Part shown: positions 48,510-61,558 of the stretch, piece by piece | Numbering within the stretch: position 1 is the stretch's first letter | Layout of the letters: every line of letters starts with the position of its first letter | NCBI GenBank assembly: GCA_002794735.1 | Contig: NBAZ01000010.1 | Coordinates: 62,001 to 126,000 of the forward strand | Direction of reading: 5' to 3' | Length of the DNA stretch: 64,000 nt | From: Pyrrhoderma lamaoense | Taxonomy: Eukaryota; Basidiomycota; Agaricomycetes; Hymenochaetales; Hymenochaetaceae | The notes under the pieces: model-generated | The model's input: the letters and a program-made list of their open reading frames with translations, nothing else | Told to the model about the DNA's origin: nothing | Databases searched by the model: none | Made by a program: the position numbers and the translations under genes

Positions 48510-51500
48510 ATGCCTTATATACAACCACCTTCTTCTTCCTCTCGTTCTCGTTCTCAATCTGCCTCCGCTTCAACTTCTGCCGCTTCTTCACCAGCGAACG
48601 ACTTATTCAACATCTCTCTCCCAGATTCTGACTCAGAGTATTATCATCGTTCAGATAGCGCTCAGTATTCTTCATTCACGTCTTCAATGAAAAGGTTTCT
48701 TCACGAGCAGTCAGCAGCTGACGCCAACGCCTTCGCAGCCGCTGCTCGAAGCCGTCTTGCCCAAGCAGGCTCTGATCGTCTACGTGACATCTTCGAAGAT
48801 ACCTTACCTGACGTCCGTCGTCAACTTACAGATGGAAGCCTGAATGAGGAAGAAAAGATAAGGATGTTTAAGGATGTTATGGAAAGGATGGAGGAGATTG
48901 CAAAGATGCAGGAGCGGGAAGTAAATGCGCGCGTTCATCAGGAAACAATGAAGGCGCGAGAGTTGGCATTAAGTACAAGCTGTGCTGCTGGTTCTAGTGG
49001 TTCAACCTCTGTAGCCGCTCCCATGTCCGCATCAACATCTTCATCTTCATCAACATCAGCGTCAGCGTCCTCATCCTCTACAGCTGGTGGCTCCAGTACG
49101 CCAAGCGCAGCATATTTAGCGCGTATTCCATCAAGTGCTTCCGTACATTCAAATCAATCTTCTTTCTCCACAAGCTCCTCATCATCATCAGCATCTGCTT
49201 CCCAGCAACAGCATCGCAATAGTATCATCTCAAAAAACGGGACCGCTTCCACAAACAGCAACAAAAAAGTGTTCACTTCGAACGACGATTCGGACAAAGA
49301 GTCCGCGTCGTCCGACGATGATGATGACGACGGGTCGACAACGGAAGAAGAGAGTCCCTCTCACAATCACAATAGAACCGTCAACAATAACAAGAATGCG
49401 AAAACTCCCAAGTCATCCACTAGTATGGGTTAGTACTCACTCATAGCTATTTTTCTTCTGATCTCCTTCTCAATTTCATTCTTATTATTATCACTACAAT
49501 TCTTTCTCATTCATTCATATTACTTTCCTACGTGAACGCTTTTCACGTTTTTCTCATTCTCATCTCCTGATATCTCCCTTCCTTCCATTTCTGTCCTTCA
49601 CTACTTCATTTCCGCAATTCATCCGGTCCCTTGTCGGGATCTTTTCCGTTTTTTAATCTTTTTTTACCTCTCTTAACCCTTTGCGTTATTGATACTGATA
49701 CTAATACTAATATAACCCGATCTCCAATAATTTTCCTACTACAGCCACTAGGTCGGTAAACACGAGCAACACACCAAATGCCCTTAACAACTCATCTAAC
49801 ACTAGCCCCGCCACTACCGCTGCTACTACGAGCAGCTCAAACTCGTCTCACAACCCAGCTGCGAACGCCATTCCATCTACGGCCACTAGCTCAAACGTCA
49901 AAGAAGCACTCACGATGGCCGCACCCACGACTAGCCGACGGACGCGATCTGGGACTGTTTCAGTCTCTTCTATAGCCCACTTAACACCTCTTTCTAGCGC
50001 TTCGTCTGCCTCATCAGCTTCAGCCACCAATACGACTACATCGACTACTTCTTCCGCTGTACCGAATAAGACACAAGTACACGCACGAGACGACTCAGCT
50101 GTTAATACATCTAAGGTTTCTTTCTCAAGTGCGGCGGCAGTGGTGGTCACGAACAACTCAAACGCAAGTGATCATATCTCAAGCAAGCCGGTGAGCCGGA
50201 GCGTTGCTGGTAGTCCTCTCTCAGGGGCGAGACGAGAACTTGCCGGATTTGGCTTCTCCAGTGCAGCGGCGGCGGCAGCTGCTTCTTCCTCAGCTTCAGC
50301 TTCTGCTATTGGGAACGCTCTTGGACTTTCCGCAGCTCAGGTTCCCGCTCAGAGTGCAGTCACTAAAGCGAATGGTAAGACTGCTTCGCAACCGCAACAG
50401 CAATTAGAGACCAAGGTATCGACGACGACAGCACCGACGGTTACGACTGCGGCTGCCACAACTAAGAAAGCCGCGAGTGTTGTTACTCAGCAATCGGCAC
50501 AGCAACAGAAATTGAGTACCCAGCAACAATCAAAATCATCTACACAACAGCAGTCGCAGTCACAGGGCACGAAACCGGTGCAGGCACCAAAGATGCACGG
50601 ACACTCAGAAGCTTTCAAAATCGCTACTGGCTTGGGCGTAGCTAACGGAAAGGGTGAGGGCAAATCAAAGGATGGAGGAAATTCTGTCAACGGTTCTAAT
50701 GCTAGTAACAACAAAGGTTCTAAAGGTTCTAAAGATGCGAAAGAAAACAAGGATGCGAAAGAGGGGAATGCCAAGGAGAACAACAAGTCTAAGGATGTCA
50801 AGGATGTCAAGGATGGGAAGGACGGGAAGGGATCAGCTCATAAATTATGGATCCCGCCGAAACCTCCTCACATGCAAAGTCCTGCGTCGAGTGTCGTCAA
50901 CGTTTCTGTAGATGGTAAACCTGGACCTACCACCAAGGTTGATGAAAAGGTTGAAGAAAGGAAAGAGGAAAAGAAGGAAACGACAAAGAACGAGAGACGC
51001 TTCTCGTCTCCTCCCTCTTCAGCAAGCCTAGCTGCAGCATTAGCAAAATCTTCTATATCTTCTACTTCATCTTCTTCGTCTTCGATACTAGCAAAGTCGG
51101 ATATCTCAAAAGGTTCAGGATCGGGGAAAACATCACCCTCTTCAATGCTTTCGACAATAACCGCGGGAGCTTCATCGGGCTCAACTACAAACTCGAACTC
51201 GACATCTTCTACACCCGCTATGTCGCCGCAGATGAACGGCAAGGCATCAGTGGCTTCTATAGTCCTTAACGGCGCGACCGCATCTGTCAATAACGGCTCC
51301 GCTGCTCTACCTTCATCCGAAAAATCTATGATTGTTGGTAACAACAACAACAGTTTGTATCATTCATCATCTACCGCATCCGGATTTAGTCAAACGACAA
51401 CACCTTCATCATCAAATCCTACATCTACATCTACGTCTCCCAAAAACTCAGTCTTCATATCATCCACTTCATCGTCAACGTCTTCATCCCCAGCTACGCC

Positions 51501-54430
51501 TAGCTCAAACATCTCAACACCAAGTATGGTATCCGTATCCTCTTTCTCAGCGCCTTCGTCCGTATCTTCGACCGCGTTTTCCACCCCTGCTTCTTCAGTA
51601 CCTCCCACACCCACAACTACCGTCAGCGGAGGAGTTGGATTAGTTGGTGGGGGTGCTTCTGTTTATTTCAACTCTGCATCAGAAGCTGCAGCGGAGTGGG
51701 AAAGAGGAAGGGAGTTGCGGCAACGTGCGGAAAAGGGACTTGGAATAAACGCCCAGGTGAGTTAGAGTTAATTGTTTATACTTGTTTTCTCTCTTTCCTT
51801 CTTTCTCTTTCTTTTTTTACTTTCTTCTATCTTAATCTTTTTTTGTTTTCCTTTTTCTTTGAGTTATCTGGTTTCTCTGGTTTTTACTCTCTATCTCCAT
51901 ACGTAAGAAAACCGTTTGATTGGGTTTAAGTTTCCCTATATCTTATCATCGATTCTTTCTTTCCTTCACTTTTTCTCACACTCTCTTCTCATACTTTTGA
52001 GTGTGTTTTTCCCCTCTTCCGTGTTTTTACTGTCTCTTTAAACCCGTCATGCGGGGAATGGAAGAAGAGAAAGAGCTCGTGTGCGTGTGGGGGGGGATGA
52101 GGAGGAAGAATTTCTCTTCATCTTAGCGCGTAACCTCGGAAGCTACCTGGGGATATTTGTCTACTTGGAATATCACCCTCGTGACCCTCCACACTTGCTT
52201 CTAGACTCCCGCAAAAAAAGAAAAAAAAGAGTTCGTTTTGAGATTAGATGGATCTTCTATCTTATTATATGCTTTCTCATCCTACCCATGTGTACACACA
52301 CCGAGGGCCTGCGAGTCTATGTGCTCTCTATAGATCTGGGTTTCTCTGAGTAGAAATTGGTTATCCCGTATCAAATAACCATCAATTGGAGGATTGGGTT
52401 GTTGGGAGGATCAATACTTTTATGTTTTCTCTTGGAGAGAGAAGTGAAGAAAGGGGAAGAAACTTGGGAATTGGGAGCGCGTGTACTTCTGTGGATGGTT
52501 GTTGGTTCCTAAATGAAGTTCTTCCTTGTGACTCTTTTTCACAATTTCGAGTCAAGGAGTTTCTTCCCCGTTGGCTTGTGAATTCAGTCGAAGCAGGCTA
52601 AGTCTTTTAGAGTAGTACTTTTCTATACTCTTCCCTTTCCCTTTTCCTTGCGATACCTCATGATTGGGTTGAGTGTTCAAGAGGATAGATAACATGGTCT
52701 GTGGAGACATATATTCTGTGGCCTCTCCCTGGTTGGGGAGTCGATCGAAAAGGATGTAGTTTTAACCTTTTTTGGTATCGCCTTCCCCCTAATCTGCTTG
52801 CTGGGGTAATGGTTTGCAGTGTGTACAACACGAGGCTCGAATCCTAGTTCTTTTCTTTATGAATCGATGATACAATAGCTTTTATTATTTTTTCATTAAC
52901 ACTTTTTTTATTTGCCGTCCCCTCCCCCCTTTCTGTCCCCTTCTTATCTACGTCCTAACATCATAACTGACCAAAATCTTCTCTTTTTCCCCCTCTTCTG
53001 TCGCTCGTACTTATCTAGGCGCATTCTTCTTCACTTGCGAATAACAATAGTACCCACACCCAACAGACTCTCACACATCAAAAGGCAGCTTCAGCAGACG
53101 CTGCTACTCCCGTGCACTCTCAAACATTTGCACACGCCTTGGCGGGGACTAATAACAGTTCTAGCTCCAACAATTCCACAAACACCACCAACATCAACAA
53201 CGCATCGAATAACATGAGTCCTAGTGCGACAATGTCGGCTTTTAGTTCATTAGGTGCTTTGGGTCTAGGTGGGGCCGCTTCACATCCTGGAAGTGGAACG
53301 GGAAGTCGTGCGATATCGCGGCACGCGTCATCGTCATCCACTGATCCGCATAGTAAAGATCTAAATGGTGCAATCAGCAGCATGAATGGATACCTCTCTC
53401 ATTCCGCAACTCTTCCCTATCAGCAGCATTCGCACGCTTCCGGACATGGACATGTGAACAACACAAGCAACAAGGAGAAAGATCGTTCCGCTCAGTTGGC
53501 GGCGGCGGCGGCTACTACTGCCGCAGCTGCTGCGATGATAAACCCTCAGCAGCAGCCTCCTACCCAAGCGAATATGATGTTCTGGACTCCCGGCCGAGTG
53601 AGCGGGAAAGGGAACAGCGTGAGCGCGAGAGGGAGAGAAATCACGGTCGGACGCCGAGTGCGAATAATGGAAGTCGGAGTGCGAATGGGAGTGCTACATC
53701 TTCACGTTCGAGCTCTGTTTCTAGGCACGAAAGTCAATTTGATTCTAGTACCATACGTGCTAGTAGTGGTGCTGGTGGAAGCGGCGGTAGTGGACGACTC
53801 CCTGCTAACGAAGCTAATTTTGCGGCCCTGATGGAAGGAGCTCCGAATGGGTTGAGTGTCAATACGAATACGAATCCTACCAGTTCTGCGTCTGCCTCGA
53901 GCTCGAGTAAAGGTGGGAACCAGTTTTGGGTACCATCTTCCTCGTCATCATCTTCTTCCAATTCTGCTTTATCAAATGGAGGGAACTTGACTACCCCGAG
54001 GGCTTCTCGTCGTAATGACCGTGAGGACCGTGATCAAGCACCTCCCACTGTTTCCCGACTCGCAATCACTGCGGGTTCTAGTAGTAGTGCCACGACCTCG
54101 CCGGCAATCCACCCGTTATCCCTAACCCTCTCCTCCTCGGCCTCTTCTCAAACCCAAAACCAAAATCTAGTTCCCACCATCAATAACTCACAAGTAAGCC
54201 AGAACACGTTTTACACCGTCTCGGAGCGTGCACGTGATGACAGACTAAGAGTTCGAGCGGGGGAGTTTCAGAGTAGGGCAGAGGTGGTCGCCGTGTTTCA
54301 GAGGCGGGTGGAGAGCCTGATGGCTGAGTTTGCGGAGGCGCTTGTTAGGGCTGATGAGTATGAGAAGTTTGGGCCTTCGAGTTCTGTTGTTTCGAACTCG
54401 AGTGGAAGCGGATCGAGGGCGGGGCCGTAG
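48510..54430 (+). CDS. Giant Ser/Asn/Thr-rich low-complexity protein
   Basis: Exons 48510-49428, 49745-51756 and 53019-54430 give about 1447 residues once one base missing near 53594 is allowed for (the frame passes from FWTPGR to SERERE). The N-terminus has the only ordered part: FNISLPDSDSEYYHRSDSAQ, then a helical block MKRFLHEQSAADANAFAAAA...EEEKIRMFKDVMERMEEIAK. The rest is poly-Ser, poly-Asn, Ala-rich and Lys/Asp-rich (KDVKDVKDGKDGKG) with recurring FWVP/LWIPPKPP/MFWTP short motifs. The last 70 residues are again helical (RAGEFQSRAEVVAVFQRRVE). Introns of 316 and 1262 bases are long for this genome. Not recognised. The repeated aromatic-Pro motifs (KLWIPPKPP, MFWTPG, QFWVPSS) could be binding sites for a partner domain. 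Confidence 0.72.
51757..53018 (+). other. Unusually long intron (1262 bases)
   Basis: Starts GTGAGT after AACGCCCAG and ends TTATCTAG before GCGCATTC. The flanking exons are in phase. It contains no good gene. A pol III-like pair of elements sits at about 52803-52848 (TGGGGTAATGG and GGCTCGAATCC, followed by a T run). Confidence 0.6.
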
Positions 54431-57400
54431 ATGGTTACGATCGTTTAGATGGTCAGATAGTAAGATGAGACGATTGTGCGTGGTGAGGCGGTCGTGATTT
54501 TACTGATGACGACGACGAAGAGGATAGGGAGGGGAAGAGGAGAGGTCGAGGAGACTGGAGGCGGCTGTTCGCATGCTTTTTTTTGTTTCTGCTTTTTGCT
54601 CTTTTTTTCGCTTTTTTTGCTTTCATCTCATTTTCATCTTTCATTCTCCATACACAAATCTCCGACAAGCTTATTAGAAGAAGAAGAGAAGAAAAGAAAA
54701 CTTATACAATAAAAAAAGAGTCGGAGAGGGGAAGGGGGGATCCTCTGACGGAGGGACGAAAATTCTCCCCAAAACCCAAAAAAGCTTTGATATTCCACTT
54801 TCTCTATCCGATCTGTTTACACACACAATGCACCATATCACAACGCATGGAACACAACACATATGCACACACCAAAAAGTAACAGAGATGTGGAGTTGGA
54901 ATAGAGCTTTTTTTCTTCTAGGTCTTGGTTTTTGAGACGGAGGTCGAGAAGTTGTTGTTTGTTTTGTTTTGTTTGTTTGTCTTTTTCTTTGTTATTTAAG
55001 ATATCCCTTTTACCCCTATACTTTCTCCTTTTCTTTTTTTCAACTTGATTTTATTCATCTATATCCCTGTTCTGTTCTCACCACTTGTTTTTCTTTAAAC
55101 TTATAGACAATAGATTTGACTATCTTTCCCTCTATCTCGTGTTTTCCACATCATTCATTACACATGTATTCCCCTTTTTTATCTCTTTCTCTTGACTGGT
55201 TGAACTGTTCCTTGCCTTACAAACAACTTTTTTCCTCTCGCTCACACCTATTGCACCTAATCTTGTGTCTTTGTATATATGCGTCTATCCATCTGTCTGT
55301 CTCTCTGTTTAATCTTCTGTTTTATTTCTTATCTGTTTCTTGCGAATCTTGACTCTTCTACTTTACCCTACCTACATATAAGTTATTAAGCTTTTCCCCC
55401 TCGTTTTTCTTTTCTTCTTGGGTTTCATCCAGTTCATCCAGTTTATCGGATTTCTCTCTCCCACTCTCCTCCCTTCCTGTTTTCCTGGGTTTTGTTATTA
55501 CCGCTATTCTCCCTTCTTCGATCGAGCGAGGTTACACGATATACACCACTTGCGCAATTAGACCCTGGTTCCTACTTTTTCTTCTGTTTGAACGTCCGTT
55601 TGTTTGTTTTGTGTTATATATACCACTACCGCAATCTCGTTCTTGTCCCTATCCAATACCTGTTCGTCTGTTCACCTAATTGTTTCTTCTTTATTACCTT
55701 TTCATTCGCAACCTCCTATATTCGTGCAATGCCTATGTCCATCTGAATCAACTTCTACTAATGTGTAATGTTGTAACATTATTGTTAAATCCTTAGGCTT
55801 TTCCCGAATGTGTTCTCTCTTGTTGTTTTTATATCCCCCACCCTTTTTTTTTACTTTTTCTTCCTTTATTGATTCCTTGGTTTGATATCACTCGTACACT
55901 ATGACTACACACTATTATATCCATTCCCCTCTTTCCGCCTTTTTTTACCTGATACCTGTTCTGGTCCTGAACACACCCCTGTCCGCTACACCGCGTACAA
56001 TTTCTGGGAGGCTATAACTCTTTGTATAACTGCCTCAGGGAATTCAGAACCTTTCTTTGATATTGATCATAGAGGGAAAATTGGTTGATTCTTTCAAGAT
56101 CTTGTATCTTCTGCTCCTTCATCCGTCTAACTAGCCGTTCGTGACTTTAAAAGAGTCTACTGATCGTGATTGTGACTGGTCTGTGAATCTACACACACTA
56201 TCCAGTCTTTCCACTTTTCTCTTCTTTCTTTCTCATTATATTCTCTTCGTGCGTTTTCTCAGTTTCTGGTTGGTGCATACCTCCGTTATTCATTATTCTG
56301 TGTTTGTTTTTCTGTGTTTGTGCTTATTGTCTTTATACTGTCTCTCCTTAACTTTTGTTCTGATTTCGTCGACCCTTTTAATGAATTCATACGTTTCTTG
56401 TTGATAATGAATACCATTTTTGATTTTTGATGACTATATTTTTTCTTACGAACTTCCCACCCAATGTATCCATCCATCTATCCACAACTTAGTCACCCAA
56501 ACTCCTCCCACTACCACCCTTCTACACATGTCTTTCCATGCTCACGTTGACTGGCTTTGAAAAACCACCCTTCAGTTCGAGGGAGAATTCATACCATTAT
56601 CAGTGTTTTTTGTCATTGTTTGTCATGTCCATGTTTTTAGTGTTATGATCTGAAATGAAATGAAACGAAACGAATTGTAACTCTGAATTCTTAATCCGTT
56701 TTCCTGGGCTCTGGCTCATTGGTTATTGGTACTTGGTTATTGAGTATTGAGTTCACTTAATTTTTGCGTCACTCTACCTACCTACTAGAAACGAAAATAA
56801 TAAACTCTAAAGCACGGGAAAGCCTGTGATTTGTAATTATTCTGCCTTGTCGCATTTGTGAAGCGATTGGACTGGACCAAGAATTGAGGGGATAATGATA
56901 AAGTGAAAATTGAAAAAACGAGAGAGAACAAGAAACAGTTCCATGTGTCTGTGTGTGTGTGCAACTATAAAGGTGTTTGGAAAGTGTCTACACGCCAGTT
57001 TGTAAGGGTCATTATTTGAAGTCGGCGCTTAAATGTCCGACTCCCAGGGGATGGAAACAACAAGGAATGAAAAACAAAGAAGGAAAGAGGTGTAACAAAG
57101 ACCGAAGGTAGTAAGAATGTTTTTTGACATGTTGGATCAATGGATCAATGGATCAATAGTATCAAAAGTAACAAGGGTAGCAGGGGAAATCAAGAAGTAT
57201 CACAAGCTATCAATCAAATCAACCCTTCTTGTCTTCATGACTTCATGCCTTTATGTCTACTATGTCTATTTAAGACTTGCTCGTCTGTCCGCGTGCGTGT
57301 GTATAATTGATCCGTCTGTACATGATACACTCATGTGATGTACACATGAGATAGTGAATTGCTTATATGTAATGAAACGCATATTTGTAGAAAAGTAAAG

Positions 57401-60400
57401 CTAACGTATAAATGGAAAAGAATAAAAAGATCAAGAGAGAACAAGACCAATAAGTACATGGCGTTCCTTTTTCTTGAATTTCGAATAACAATATTTAGCT
57501 CAACAACTCAACAAGCTAATAAAACGAGATAAGGCAAGAAATCACTAGCGAGGTGATGATTCTTCATATTTAACTTTCCTTATTCTGCCTTTCTTCTTTG
57601 ACCCCCCGCCTTTCATTTTTCTTGTTTCGAGTTCCGAGGTTTGTCTTATCCCTAGCCTAGATGTACGTTCTTCCCCCCCCCCCTCTCTCCCGCCCTCTCT
57701 TCTTTCATATTGAGATCCTGATCTTGATCTCCTTGACTTCCGGAATTTGATCCCCCTCGATCCCTTTTACCATTTGACTTGATGGCATGTAGAACGGAAG
57801 TCCCGGGGGGGGGGAGTAGCAAATAAGAAAGAGAAAAACGAATGAAACAGTTATACAAGTACACAATGTACCAACGTGCTTAACGGTCAATAAATCAGGA
57901 TCTAAGGGTAAGTGGAACTATATATGAGTATACACATGTAACTTGTTACTTGATAGTCGCACTAGGCACCGGTTTCCTTCCGTATTTTTCTCGGAAATAA
58001 ATTAATGGGTTTTGTGTGTGCTAGTATTGGTTATGATAGACATGAGCTATGATAGGTAGTATGGAAAGAAAAAAAGATAGCTGGCTTTGTTAGCCTTGTT
58101 TTTTCTGTGGATTTTCTCCTCTTTTTTAAATTCCTGTATCTGATCTGAGTTAGTTTGTAAACAATAATGTTTGATATTATGGATCTGAAGCGCGGGAAAG
58201 AGACCGAGGGGAGGAAAAGAGGGGATTTTTTAGTTGATTACGTACAAAAATGATGTGAGAAGATAATAATAGAACTGCTTCAAGTTCATACACTCGGGGT
58301 TGATGATAGAAAAGGTATACAAACGACACTGGTTCAGAACTCTCAATTAAACATTTTTCTATATATCAAAGAGAATACCTAAGGGATGTGGAGATGTTGG
58401 CTCATCTTAACGAAGAACTCACCCATCTTCTTAAGTAGCCCGGGGCGGGGGAGCAAGAAAGGGGGAAAGATGCACTCAAATAAAACGAACAAAATGGGTT
58501 AAGGTCCTTTACTCACATCTCCCCTCAGCCTCCCTCCCCGCCCCCCTAACCCTTTCTTCCGTAATCATCTAGATTACAACCTACAAGTTACAGTTCTAGT
58601 TTAGTCTCGTATCGTACGAGAGATCTCATGAGGAATGCAACTTTAAAAATAAAATAAAATAAAATAAAAAATGAAGGATGGAAAAAAAGGAAAGAGATTT
58701 CAGAAGAAAGATGACAAGATTACACAAGATTACCAGATTACAGGTAACAGATTCCAGGGACTCCTCCCTTTCCTGTGTGTGTGTGTTACCCATACATGCT
58801 TTCATTCATTCATTCAAGCTTTGCGCGCGCGCATCTTTGTTACGAACCAAAAAAGGAGACTTCTCTCGGTCCACTCCGCCCCGCCTGCCTCCGGGAAGGG
58901 ATGGGGGGAAAGGGTAAAGAGGGGCGTCACAGTGTCTTTAGTCTAATTACATTTATTATTAATATTGCATCCTTATTTTTTCTTAATCATTAATTGATAT
59001 TTATCATTATCCTACCGGTACTTGAGAAGAAGGGATGGGGGTGGAAGAAAAAAAAGGCTCGGAGTCTAGTCTAATTCCTACTTAGTTTGTTTTCTCGGAA
59101 TCAGATTGTTTAGAAAATGATTGAGTTACTTTGATGTGTGTGTGTGTTTTTAATTTGAGTATAACGCCACTTGCGGCGTTGGGGTTTTGGAAGGAAGAGG
59201 GGAGAAAGAAGGGAAGGGAAGGAAAAACCTTTTTTATAGAGAGAAGATCCACCCCCTTTCTTTAATTTCTTCGAGATCTCATCATCGATATCTAGACAAG
59301 AGATGCATACGGGAGGGAGTGAAAATTATCTGGGAGAGAGAAAAAGAGGCAATATCGTCGATGAAGCACTTGTCTTTCGTATCTCGGTTGGATGTGGTAT
59401 TAGTCAAAGAACTTATCGACTTGGAAAAGAAATGAGCCAAAGTAGCTTATTGAGTAACTAGAGATAAAAATGAAAATTAGATAGGGTACGAAATTAAGTG
59501 AGAATTATTCTAATTGTATCACTCAAAAATTAAGCACCGATGAACAAAAAAAAGAAAAGCGAGAGAAGAATTTCTATCTCGGGGTCCATTCTGAGGGTGA
59601 AATATGAAGTAAAAAATGAGGGCTATCAACTTTTCTTTCTTTTTTGTCAAACTTGAGCTAGTGGTCCTTGTCTCTTTTTTGCTCCGGGACGTTCACAACA
59701 ACATAGAAAAAAAAGAACTCACAAACCGCGGATCTCGAGAGAAGAGCGAACAAAAAAAGGACAAAGTCATAAGCATTTTTTTCGTAAGAGGTTTTTTGTC
59801 TCCGCGATCGGCTAACGGGGCACACACACAGAGATGTATTGATTTGAATGGTCTAGGGAGCGAGAGAAGAGGCGGAACACGTGAATTTACAAGCTAGCTT
59901 ACTTGTATCTTGTAACTGACGCTTTGTCCTTTTCCTCGACGAGCCGAGTTTCGCTGCAAGCTTCTCTAGTAGTCTTAATGATGATGAATTATCTCTTTTT
60001 CTGCCTGTCACCTCGTCTATCTACTTGGAAACTAAAGGACACTAACTACCTTCGATGCATAAGGCGCAAGAAGCCAGAATAAAGCCCGAGAGGGGGATGA
60101 GGAGAAAAATGAAAGGGGTAAGTGAGGGGTGCTTCTGTGCACACTCAAAACAGATAGAAGAGGGTGAACGCTCTTCTCTTTATTTTCCTCGTATCTAAAC
60201 CCAGATTAATCCGTTATCGTCTATAGGGTCTGTTTCAGCGTAATGAACTCCCCTCCTCCCCTCCTTCGATGGATAAGAGCTTATTATTCTCTTTAGTGCA
60301 CTGCTTCGCTATCTATCTAACCACACTTAGACCATATATCCTTTATTTAAAGGCTTCCATTATTCAACACATTGGGTGGTTCATTAAATCTTTTTTTTTC

Positions 60401-61558
60401 AAGCTTTCAAGTCTAGCGTTGTACCTGGAAGCCATACTAATCACCACTGTTCTTTGATTCAGTGGTACACCCACTCACCCCATAGGCTTAAAAGAGGTTT
60501 GCGAAACGTCTTCGAGACATAATAGATACTTATTCATCCGTGTAAGTACGTGTAAGTGTGTGTCATATCTATCTATCTCAACTTCCGAGAGATTACTTTC
60601 GTAAGAGAAGAACGAGATGGATTAGTAGTGAGTTGAAATTAAAAGGGATGCGCAGTATTAGTAGATACTTCACAAGCGGAAAGAATGGCAAGTTAATTCC
60701 AAGATAAGATGAAAGTTCTCTTAAATTCATCACTAGGACTACTGAGTTACACGAGACGACGTCGAGACCATCCCTTTTTTCCGAGACCGGATATAGAGAA
60801 AACGTTGATCAAAGAGTATATCGTTATTACCACACTATACATGTCAGTCAATAATAAGGAAACGAAAATTCATAAAAAGTTTGTTGTGGTTTTCCATTGT
60901 GAAATTTATACTTTCTATGTTGTTATACCCGCACAATCCACATAAACCACCGAAATGAAAACCACAGAAGGTAATTATTTTACACACTTGATAAAAAAAA
61001 TATTTACACTTGTTTGGGGCTTCGACACCCCCCAGTACACCCCCCACATGACCTGATGTAATCTGACAAATACTTGCAATAAAATCGGACGATTATCGTC
61101 GAGAACGGGACGCCATGCCGCGAAAAAAAAAAGATGCTAGATGCACAGACACACAACAACAACAGAGTCCGCAAATTGCGATGGGCCGATGTTAGATCGT
61201 GTACAGCTCTTTGACAAGTGTTTCCTTCCTTCCCTCCCCCCTCTTTCTCTCACCCTTTTCCATGCTAAAAGTCGGGAGGCTAAGTGACAATGCAAAAATT
61301 CTTAGTTGCAGATCAAGGGTCGTAAACAAGTAAGTTACATGTGCATTTGCGAGTACTACTAATTAATTTGGTACAATAAAAGAAATTGGCGGTACAAACA
61401 TGGCTATCATAGGCAAAGAAACAATAATTGAATGTACTAGTAGCTGATTATGGTACAGGGTCCTGATAGGGTTCAAAACTCGAAAGAATACTTGACAACA
61501 AGAAGGTGGAGAAAAAAATAATGATGAATGACAAAAAAGTTGTGATAATAAGGGAAGA
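54431..61558. other. 7.1-kb gene-free stretch with compositional switch
   Basis: No supported gene. From about 54.6 to 56.6 kb the plus strand is strongly pyrimidine-rich, and from about 56.8 to 60.2 kb purine-rich. It holds a TGGATCAA triplet repeat (57133-57157), an AAAAT run (about 58646-58668), a GT run near 56947, a GC alternation near 58823, and opposed C11 (57673-57683) and G10 (57805-57814) tracts. Confidence 0.5.
57133..57157 (+). repeat. TGGATCAA tandem repeat
   Basis: Three perfect eight-base units plus one base. Confidence 0.9.

Noticed and set aside
50868..51350. Long antisense ORFs inside the Ser-rich genes (also 32798-33382 and 21018-21359)
   Set aside because: They are the complement of Ser/Asn-rich codons and have no start context, introns or motifs. 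The sense frames explain the sequence.
52796..52850. tRNA gene in the long intron
   Set aside because: Box A and box B look-alikes are present, but the acceptor strands do not pair and the anticodon stem has at most three or four pairs.
57652..57890. Small minus-strand ORFs over the C/G tracts
   Set aside because: Their codons come from homopolymers and the alternative frame gives the same degree of openness.
58823..58833. GCGCGCGC alternation as a Z-DNA regulatory site
   Set aside because: Short, isolated and without a nearby gene; nothing supports a function.
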